Below are positions 1 through 5,120 of a DNA stretch of 5,120 bases, in pieces. Positions within the stretch are counted from its first letter, which is position 1; the number at the start of each line of letters is the position of its first letter. The notes beneath the pieces were generated by a model that saw only the letters and a program-made list of their open reading frames with translations, did no database searches and was not told where the DNA came from. Made by a program: the position numbers and the translations under genes. Origin of the DNA: NIOZ-UU13 sp048635425 (GTDB lineage: Bacteria; Planctomycetota; Phycisphaerae; Sedimentisphaerales; Anaerobacaceae); NCBI GenBank assembly GCA_048635425.1, contig JAIVYN010000260.1:1-5120 (forward strand). Reading direction: 5' to 3'.

Positions 1-30
1 ATCTGCGTTAATCCGCGTAATCTGCGGTTG
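1..30. repeat. Short degenerate tandem repeat at the window edge
   Basis: Three consecutive copies of a 9-10 base word are visible: ATCTGCGTTA, ATCCGCGTA and ATCTGCGGT. They differ at only a few positions. The array may continue to the left of the window. I recall similar 'ATCTGCGTTAATC'-type strings as dispersed intergenic repeats in environmental bacterial genomes, but that is memory and not a search. No function can be read from it. Confidence 0.6.
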
Positions 31-41
31 GAGGTATTCGA

Positions 42-68
42 CAATTGTAGAGAGTTCTCTACAAATTG
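42..68. repeat. Interrupted palindrome (7 bp perfect stem, extended arms)
   Basis: GTAGAGA at 47-53 and TCTCTAC at 56-62 are exact reverse complements separated by two bases. The arms extend outward as CAATT (42-46) and AAATTG (63-68), which also pair apart from one extra A. It sits between the tandem repeat at 1-30 and the first unit of the A-rich array, so it may mark the array boundary. It could equally be a protein-binding palindrome or an RNA hairpin; there is no T-run that would make it a clear terminator. Confidence 0.55.
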
Positions 69-80
69 ACCTTTTTATGC

Positions 81-453
81 AAAACAAACCCAATTTCCAA
101 AAGCCCAAAATGAACGTAAACTCACTAATAACAATGAATTATCAAGATTTTATCCCGCTGGCGGGGCAAAAAAACAAACCCAATTCAAACCCAATCAAAC
201 CCAATTTAAAAAAAGCCCAAATGAATATAAACTCACTTATAACAAAGGATTACAGAAAAAAAGATGATTTTATAGTCCGAATAAACAAACCCAATCTTGT
301 CCGCCGTAGGCGGATTGCAAAAATGAACGTAAACGTATATGTTATAGAGGATTATGAAAATGAAACCGCCTTCAGGCCCAAAAAAACAAACCCAAACAAA
401 CCCAATATGTCCCGATGTCTCTTATCGGGATACTCTACCCGCTTCAGGGCATG
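81..453 (+). repeat. A-rich intergenic repeat array with hairpin punctuation
   Basis: Four related units start at about 81, 171, 282 and 383, each opening with a form of AAAACAAACCCAAT. The first three contain a shared inner block beginning ATGAAYRTAAAC at 110, 221 and 323; the fourth is short. Small GC-rich hairpins interrupt the units: CCCGC/GCGGG at 154-165, TCCGCC/GGCGGA at 300-314, GCCT/AGGC at 368-377 and TCCCGAT/ATCGGGA at 410-430. One plus-strand frame stays open from ATG 77 to 454 (125 codons), and the inner ATGs are spaced 111 and 102 bases apart, both multiples of three. Against coding: no Shine-Dalgarno sequence precedes ATG 77, the composition is dominated by Lys/Asn/Pro, and the variable parts are hairpins. 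I treat it as a dispersed non-coding repeat family, common in Phycisphaerae-like genomes as far as I recall, that may be annotated elsewhere as hypothetical protein. Confidence 0.7.
410..430. repeat. 7 bp hairpin closing the repeat array
   Basis: TCCCGAT (410-416) and ATCGGGA (424-430) pair exactly around a 7-base loop, and a G-T wobble plus a T-A pair can extend the stem at 408-409/431-432. It is the longest of the array's hairpins. Read on the minus strand it lies about 100 bases after the GH32 stop and is followed by T-rich repeat sequence. It could therefore act as a transcript 3' end, but the T-run is not immediate. Confidence 0.5.
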
Positions 454-485
454 AGAAAATAACCGTTATGGAAAGTTACGGCTTG

Positions 486-516
486 AAAAACTGAATATCA
501 GGAGATTATTACTGAT
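486..516 (-). terminator. Weak candidate terminator after the GH32 gene
   Basis: On the minus strand, 14 bases after the GH32 stop, ATCAG (516-512) can pair with CTGAT (501-497) around a 10-base loop, and five T follow a few bases later (490-486). The stem is short and A/T-rich, so this is a weak candidate. A second, even weaker hairpin (CCGT/ACGG at 463-481) with a following T-rich tract lies just beyond. Rho-dependent termination or termination in the repeat array is equally possible. Confidence 0.2.
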
Positions 517-530
517 GAAAAAACTTGTGC

Positions 531-2231
531 TTATGGCCAAACGGAACGAAGCTCGTAAACCTCCAGAGATTTTACCTCGGTATTTCCGCCTTTTGCGAAG
601 ATTTCAAGTGACTTTGAATTATCGGCAAGGATCACTCCTATCGGCATATAGATTCTGCCATCGTTACCGAAGATTTCAATTGAAGTTCTATCTACCAGAA
701 GTTCCAGGCGAATCTTATTATACACCGGTATTAAAGGAGCTGTTTTTTTCTGACAGGACAGCTCCTGCTTTTGAACATTATAAACGACCGGAATATCACG
801 GATGACAAATCCAGTTTCCTGTACATCATCATTAACTTGAAGCTCTACCCGAATATGAAGCAATTCACCCGAAAGTTCCGAAAGCAAATTGTCTCCCGGC
901 TTTATGATTTTATTATTCCATTGCCGTCTACGCTTATGAAGTCTTTCGATTTCGCGTATTGGTCTGGCAAGCATCCGAAGTCCTTCTTCAGTTGTCCGCA
1001 GAGACAGTGTTACCGGGAACAGCATCATCTGGTTAAACGGCATCTCAGGCATCGCCACCCGGCCCCAGGCTATCTGGATACGTCGGCCGTCCCTTTCGGG
1101 AATGTTACTGAATGTCTGAGAGGCGTAGAAGCAATTGCCGTAATGGAAAGGGATCGGACCTGTCTGGCTCTTGAATTGCCTGCCGTCGAAACTACCAATC
1201 AGGTATTCCCCACTGCCGCCGTACAATATCCATTTCTTGTTATTCTCATCACCATCGACCGGCAGCTCAAACAGTTCAGGGCACTCATGAAAGCACTTCA
1301 GCTCGCTCTGGAATTCCCACGATTTCAAATCTTTGGATGTGAGAAATCCCATCGTTCGTTTATCCAGATATAGTGCCATCACCCATTGGCCGGTTGGGAC
1401 ATGCCAGATGACTTTTGGGTCCCGATTGCTCCCATTGATGTGACCAAGAATGGGATTGCCCTCATAAACTTTCCACGTTCTGCCGCGGTCATTGCTGTAG
1501 GCAATTGATTGGGTGAAAGGCTGGCCTTTTGACATTGGATTTCTTCCGCCTGCAGAAGTGTAAATACATACAATTACCTTCTCATTGCCGGTTTGGAATC
1601 CTGCCGTATTATTGACATCGACTACCGCCGAACCGGAAAAAATAGTCCCGAAACGGTCAGGGTGGATCGCGTCACCTAATTCGTTCCAATGTACGATATC
1701 TTTACTGACCGCATGGCCCCAGGTCATATTACCCCACTTCCAGCCGTATGGGTTATGCTGATAAAACAGGTGATACTCACCATCATAATAGACCATCCCG
1801 TTGGAATCGTTGTTCCAGCCGCGGCGGGAAGTAAAATGAAACTGCGGACGCAGCTTTTCCCGATACAGATTCTCCTCACCGATAAAAGTATCTGCCTGAT
1901 AGATAGAATCAAATCCTTTGCTTTTGGTAGGCTCGTATTTATCTATGCGCAGAATCGCTTTTTTCCCTCCAAACTCTTTTATATCCAGAAACACCCAGAA
2001 ATCAGCCTCATCAGGAGCCAGCTCGATATCAAATTCCCGGACCACCTTGTCATCAATAACGAGCCTTATCAGGCGCTTTTCGGCTCCATTCTTGACAGGA
2101 AAGTTTAAGTATCTTTTCTGCAGCAAAAATTCCCGGCTCTTATCTGCTTTCAAAACATCCTCCTGAGCGTTAATGGTACTCAAACAACTAAACATCGCTA
2201 CCAAAATAACCAACAATAACTTTTTCATCAT
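531..2231 (-). CDS. Secreted GH32 beta-fructosidase (levanase/inulinase type)
   Basis: The product is a 566-residue glycoside hydrolase family 32 enzyme, expected to release fructose from beta-2,6 or beta-2,1 fructans, or from sucrose, outside the cytoplasm. Residues 1-22 form a Sec signal peptide (MMKKLLL, a hydrophobic core, cleavage likely after A22). Residues about 24-100 resemble the N-terminal beta-rich module (DUF4980-like) of Bacteroidetes-type levanases. The five-bladed propeller spans about 130-430 and keeps the GH32 landmarks: GWNNDSNGM with nucleophile D142, YQHNP at 157-161, FSGSA at 198-202, NRDP with D271, and HECPEL with acid/base E316. The C-terminal beta-sandwich carries LVDRTSIEIFGNDG at 512-525. 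All three catalytic carboxylates are present, so it should be active. The usual NDPNG is NDSNG here. Two ATGs are adjacent; AAAGG lies 4 bases before the first and 7 before the second (2228), so either may be used. It is the last gene of the apparent operon. Levan versus inulin preference cannot be decided from sequence. Confidence 0.94.
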   Translation of the reverse strand: MMKKLLLVILVAMFSCLSTINAQEDVLKADKSREFLLQKRYLNFPVKNGAEKRLIRLVIDDKVVREFDIELAPDEADFWVFLDIKEFGGKKAILRIDKYEPTKSKGFDSIYQADTFIGEENLYREKLRPQFHFTSRRGWNNDSNGMVYYDGEYHLFYQHNPYGWKWGNMTWGHAVSKDIVHWNELGDAIHPDRFGTIFSGSAVVDVNNTAGFQTGNEKVIVCIYTSAGGRNPMSKGQPFTQSIAYSNDRGRTWKVYEGNPILGHINGSNRDPKVIWHVPTGQWVMALYLDKRTMGFLTSKDLKSWEFQSELKCFHECPELFELPVDGDENNKKWILYGGSGEYLIGSFDGRQFKSQTGPIPFHYGNCFYASQTFSNIPERDGRRIQIAWGRVAMPEMPFNQMMLFPVTLSLRTTEEGLRMLARPIREIERLHKRRRQWNNKIIKPGDNLLSELSGELLHIRVELQVNDDVQETGFVIRDIPVVYNVQKQELSCQKKTAPLIPVYNKIRLELLVDRTSIEIFGNDGRIYMPIGVILADNSKSLEIFAKGGNTEVKSLEVYELRSVWP

Positions 2232-2248
2232 ATCGCCTTTCTTGAACC

Positions 2249-2312
2249 GAGTGGTTAATTGGAAGTTGAATACTCACCACTCACTAATCCATCGTGGATA
2301 TTGACTGTCAAT
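2249..2312. promoter_or_regulatory. Cluster of inverted repeats upstream of GH32, with a TTGACA box
   Basis: Three inverted repeats crowd this short gap. GAGTGGT (2249-2255) pairs exactly with ACCACTC (2276-2282) across 20 bases. ATCCA (2287-2291) pairs with TGGAT (2295-2299) around a 3-base loop. ATTGAC (2300-2305) pairs with GTCAAT (2307-2312) around a single base. On the minus strand the last palindrome contains TTGACA (2311-2306), a perfect -35 match, followed after 17 bases by ATTAGT (2288-2283), a poor -10. It could be an internal promoter with an operator, or RNA structure that tunes GH32 expression relative to the sulfatases. The inverted repeats are seen directly; the regulatory role is inference. 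Confidence 0.3.
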
Positions 2313-2325
2313 CAAAGGACCACGC

Positions 2326-3801
2326 TCAACGCCCTGCTGAAGAACTGAGATATGGCAGATTATCGATATTGAGCGTATCGCCCACTTCTTTTTGCAGTCC
2401 TTTCAGCTTTCTCCTTAGCTTCCTTATCAAGCCGGTATAAGCCGGGTCGTCCGCGAGGTTGTTCATTTCCAGGGGGTCGGCCTTGAGATTGTAGAGGAGA
2501 GTTTTACCGATTTTCGGATAATAAATCATTTTGTAACCGTCTGTGCTGACCATTCTTTGCAGGTCTATATAACCACCGTAAATTGCATCGTAACTGCTGT
2601 CAGCATTACCATTGATTAGCGGCATCAGGCTCTTGAACTGAACGTGTCCGGGCTTCTTAACGCCGGCAAGTTCCAGCGCTGACGGCATGATGTCCTGAAG
2701 ATAGACCGGTGCGGCTATCTTTTTGTTCTTCGGAATACCGGGCCCATTGACCATCAGCGGAGTTCTGACGCTGTGGTCGTACATGTTTTGTTTTCCCATC
2801 AGACCGTGATGGCCGACCGCCAGTCCATGGTCGGCCGTAAAAAAGATATAAGTGTTGTCGGCTTTGCCGGTCTTTTTTAGGGCATCCAGAATGACGCCGA
2901 CCTGGGTGTCCATGTGGGTGATTATCGCGTAGTATTCCTGCCGATTTACTTTGACAGCGTATTTGCTCCGAGGGAAGGGGGCGAGCTTTTCATCTCTAAG
3001 CTTGGCGCTGCAGCCGATTGAGTCTTTGTACGGATACTCGGGCAGGAAATTGGCGGGAACTTTCACTTTGTCCAGCGGGTACTTATCTACGTATTCCTTT
3101 GGAGATTGTCTGGGGTCATGCGGAGCGTTGAAAGCCAGATACATAAAGAATGGTTTTTCGCTCTTTGAAGCGTTTTCGAAAAACTCCAACGCGTTGTCTT
3201 TGAGGACTTCGCTCCAGTGTTTGCCCCCCTTCCAGTAACCACCATTTCTCGTATCCCACGGTTTCCATAGGTCCGGTATTCCCTCTATAGGTCGGTTGTA
3301 CCCCAGCGGCATTTGATTAGGCATCCCCGGCCGAACGTCTTTGACGTAATCGAATATGTCTTTCGGCTTGATACCTTTGACGTGCCATTTGCCGCTCATA
3401 TAAGTTTCGTAGCCCGCTTGCTTCATATACTGTGACCAGAACCTGCCCGCTTTGGTTTCTTCTTTCAGCTTCGGCTCAAGCGCTCTGGCTATCCACAGAA
3501 ATCGACCCGTATTGAGCATCGTTCGACTGGCCACACACACCGCGCCATGCCAGGCACCCATATTGTAAGCATGCGTAAAAGTAACGCCGTTTCTAACAAG
3601 CCTGTCGAGGTTTGGCGTTTGTATTTCGTAACAGCCCATTGAGCGCAGAGTTTCAAAACACTGGTCGTCGGCAAAGATGAACAGAATATTCGGCTTGTTT
3701 CGTCTCTTTGCAAAGGCCGAGACACCCGACAGCGATAAAGCAGCAAAGCCAAGACCGGCATTCCTTAAAAAACCACGTCTTGTACAAAAGTATTCACTCA
3801 T
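2326..3801 (-). CDS. Tat-exported S1-family sulfatase (formylglycine-dependent)
   Basis: The product is a 491-residue sulfatase of the alkaline-phosphatase superfamily that hydrolyses sulfate esters, probably on a glycan. Residues 7-13, TRRGFLR, followed by a hydrophobic stretch ending SAFA (28-31), are a clear twin-arginine signal, so the enzyme is expected to fold and be matured in the cytoplasm before export. C89 in CVASR (89-93) is the residue converted to formylglycine. Other active-site elements are FADDQ (D45, D46, calcium ligands), SGKWH (K138, H140), APHD (H228), TADHG (D324, H325) and MGKQ (K337), so nothing essential is missing. The C-terminal part (about 410-470) has the LYNLKADPLEMNNLADD segment common to many S1 sulfatases. 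Length is normal. The start is supported by AAGG at 3814-3811, nine bases before ATG. It lies 54 bases after the upstream sulfatase and 94 bases before GH32. Cysteine-type maturation implies a formylglycine-generating or anSME enzyme encoded elsewhere. The sulfated substrate cannot be assigned from sequence. Confidence 0.93.
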   Translation of the reverse strand: MSEYFCTRRGFLRNAGLGFAALSLSGVSAFAKRRNKPNILFIFADDQCFETLRSMGCYEIQTPNLDRLVRNGVTFTHAYNMGAWHGAVCVASRTMLNTGRFLWIARALEPKLKEETKAGRFWSQYMKQAGYETYMSGKWHVKGIKPKDIFDYVKDVRPGMPNQMPLGYNRPIEGIPDLWKPWDTRNGGYWKGGKHWSEVLKDNALEFFENASKSEKPFFMYLAFNAPHDPRQSPKEYVDKYPLDKVKVPANFLPEYPYKDSIGCSAKLRDEKLAPFPRSKYAVKVNRQEYYAIITHMDTQVGVILDALKKTGKADNTYIFFTADHGLAVGHHGLMGKQNMYDHSVRTPLMVNGPGIPKNKKIAAPVYLQDIMPSALELAGVKKPGHVQFKSLMPLINGNADSSYDAIYGGYIDLQRMVSTDGYKMIYYPKIGKTLLYNLKADPLEMNNLADDPAYTGLIRKLRRKLKGLQKEVGDTLNIDNLPYLSSSAGR

Positions 3802-3855
3802 CAGATTTTTCCTTAACCAGTAGTGTTTGTTTTGTTGATAATACCATAATCGTGT

Positions 3856-5120
3856 TTACTTGTCCCAATATTCTTCGATTACTTTTTGAATATGAGGATA
3901 TTTATCATCTGTTTCATTGTACTTCTTTCTTAATCGCAGCAGCTCAGCTTTGAGTTTTTTGACAACACCGGCATAATTCGAATCGTCGTACAGGTTGTTT
4001 ATTTCGTGTGGGTCATTTTTCATGTCATACAGTTCCCACCCGGCTTCAGTTGGTTTGGGTCCGCCTTTTTTGTAATTTAGCCCGTAGAAAAATATCAGTT
4101 TATATTCTTTAGTCCGAACACCGAAATGCGCGGGATTGTCATGATGCGCCATGTGCATCCAGTAGCGGTAATAAGTGGACTTAGGCCAATCAGCAGGTGT
4201 TTTGCCTCGCAGCAGCGGAACGAAACTTCGCCCCTGCATATAGCCGGGAGTCTTAACGCCCGCTAACTCCAGTATCGTCGGTGCAAAATCGGTATTGTTG
4301 ATGATTTCGTTGGTGCGGATCCCCGCCTTAATCATCCTGGGATACCTTACAAGAAACGGCATTCGCAGCGACTCTTCGTACATCCAGCGCTTGTCGATAT
4401 AATCATGCTCACCGAGCATCATGCCCTGGTCGGACGTATAGATGATTACAGTGTTGTCCATCTGCCTGCTCTTTTCCAGATACGCAAACAGCCGACCCAG
4501 ATTATCATCAATCCCCCGAACGCATCGTAGATACTTCTTCAAATAACGCTGATATGCCGTCCTTTTGTACTGCTCATCAGGCAGCGACTGGTCAACAAAC
4601 ATATGCATCCCCATATTCCTTCGCTTGTTACGTTTACCGATGGATGTGCCCATGCCTTTGGTTGCCTGCGAACCATGATTCGGTTGTCGCCACAGGCTCA
4701 CAGGCTCAGGGACATCCACATCATCGAAGAGCCAGTCATAGCGCTCGGCATTTTCGAAATTATCGTGCGGCGCCTTGTAATGGTGCATCAAAAAGAAAGG
4801 CTTTGACCTGTCCCTGCCTTTGAGCCACTTGAGCGATGTATCGGTAATAACATCCGACGAGTGACAAGAGTCATATTTTGCAAAGCGTTTTTCATTCTTT
4901 GGCCACTGTCCGCTTGACTCCCGAAGAATCGGATTGAAATACGAACCCTGCCCCGGAAGCACGCAATAATAATCGAACGCAGGTTCCTGCTTCAGGTGCC
5001 ACTTTCCGATCATGGCCGTTTCGTAACCGGCCTGTTTCATCAGTTTAGGCAGGTATTGCCTGTCCGGTTCGAGCCTGCCGCCCAAATCCAGAGCACCGTT
5101 GGTCTGGCTGTATTGACCGG
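3856..5120 (-). CDS. S1-family sulfatase, 5' end outside the window
   Basis: An open frame runs off the right edge; 420 codons are visible, from the Gly codon at 5118-5116 to the TAA at 3858-3856. A TTG at 5085 is not a real start, because the frame continues upstream as GQYSQTNGALDLGG, which in S1 sulfatases follows directly after the Cys-x-Pro/Ala-Ser-Arg...TG motif. The formylglycine cysteine, first calcium aspartates and signal peptide should therefore lie just beyond the edge. In window numbering (Gly=1), visible active-site elements are IGKWH (K39, H41), KAPHD (H118), TSDQG (D230, Q231) and DKRWMYEESLRMPF (K243). The C-terminal LYDMKNDPHEINNLYDD segment is typical of S1 sulfatases. It is clearly diverged from the downstream sulfatase, with TSDQG in place of TADHG, so the two probably belong to different subfamilies and act on different sulfate positions. 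A basic insert around residues 151-168 (KRNKRR) is unusual. It is the most upstream visible gene of the apparent operon; the substrate is unknown. Confidence 0.92.
   Translation of the reverse strand, partial: GQYSQTNGALDLGGRLEPDRQYLPKLMKQAGYETAMIGKWHLKQEPAFDYYCVLPGQGSYFNPILRESSGQWPKNEKRFAKYDSCHSSDVITDTSLKWLKGRDRSKPFFLMHHYKAPHDNFENAERYDWLFDDVDVPEPVSLWRQPNHGSQATKGMGTSIGKRNKRRNMGMHMFVDQSLPDEQYKRTAYQRYLKKYLRCVRGIDDNLGRLFAYLEKSRQMDNTVIIYTSDQGMMLGEHDYIDKRWMYEESLRMPFLVRYPRMIKAGIRTNEIINNTDFAPTILELAGVKTPGYMQGRSFVPLLRGKTPADWPKSTYYRYWMHMAHHDNPAHFGVRTKEYKLIFFYGLNYKKGGPKPTEAGWELYDMKNDPHEINNLYDDSNYAGVVKKLKAELLRLRKKYNETDDKYPHIQKVIEEYWDK

Noticed and set aside
81..453. CRISPR array
   Set aside because: The repeated units are long, imperfect and unevenly spaced (about 90-110 bases); there are no uniform short repeats with unique spacers and no cas genes.
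77..454. 125-codon plus-strand open frame as a protein gene
   Set aside because: No Shine-Dalgarno sequence before ATG 77, a Lys/Asn/Pro-dominated repeat composition, and hairpins inside the frame; described as a repeat array instead.
1..530. Insertion sequence or MITE with terminal repeats
   Set aside because: No transposase fragment, matching terminal inverted repeats or target-site duplication is visible; the palindrome at 42-68 has no partner at the right end of the array.
515..805. 96-codon plus-strand frame starting MKKLVLMAK as a gene
   Set aside because: Despite a good start signal, nearly all of it is antisense to the conserved C-terminal part of GH32 and the translation shows no recognisable domain.
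771..1373. 200-codon plus-strand frame antisense to GH32
   Set aside because: It covers the strongly conserved GH32 catalytic region on the other strand, and its translation resembles no protein family I know.
1689..2108. 139-codon plus-strand frame
   Set aside because: Antisense to the GH32 N-terminal half with its nucleophile motif; shadow of the real gene.
5083..5085. TTG as the start of the upstream sulfatase
   Set aside because: The open frame continues to the window edge with sequence typical of S1 sulfatases just after the formylglycine motif, so the real start lies outside.

Overview
The window most likely comes from a planctomycete, probably of the Phycisphaerae/Sedimentisphaerales type. 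This is an inference from three things: closely packed formylglycine-dependent sulfatases, a Tat-type signal on the one complete sulfatase, and an A-rich repeat with AACAAACCCAAT cores and 'NKPN...MNVN' translations, which I recall from genomes of that group. No rRNA or marker gene is present to confirm it.

Layout. Positions 1-530 hold no convincing gene. They carry a short degenerate tandem repeat, a near-perfect palindrome, and an array of roughly 90-110 bp A-rich units punctuated by small GC-rich hairpins. Everything from 531 to the right edge is coded on the minus strand. Read in the direction of transcription the order is: a sulfatase whose 5' end lies off the window (5120-3856), a complete Tat-exported sulfatase (3801-2326), and a secreted GH32 beta-fructosidase (2231-531). 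Gaps are 54 and 94 bases with no opposing gene, so a single transcript is plausible. The 94-base gap is rich in inverted repeats and contains a TTGACA box, so GH32 could also be transcribed separately.

Function. The three proteins look like a small extracytoplasmic glycan-degradation set: sulfatases remove sulfate esters and GH32 releases fructose from beta-fructans. A GH32 directly beside two S1 sulfatases raises the possibility of a sulfated, fructose-containing glycan as substrate. That is inference from position only; no sulfatase here can be assigned a substrate from sequence alone. The promoter, any regulator or transporter, and the sulfatase-maturation enzyme are not in the window.

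I found no CRISPR array, tRNA, rRNA, transposase or phage gene. The least explained part is the repeat array at the left, whose units stay in one open reading frame for 125 codons although it has no ribosome binding site and looks non-coding.
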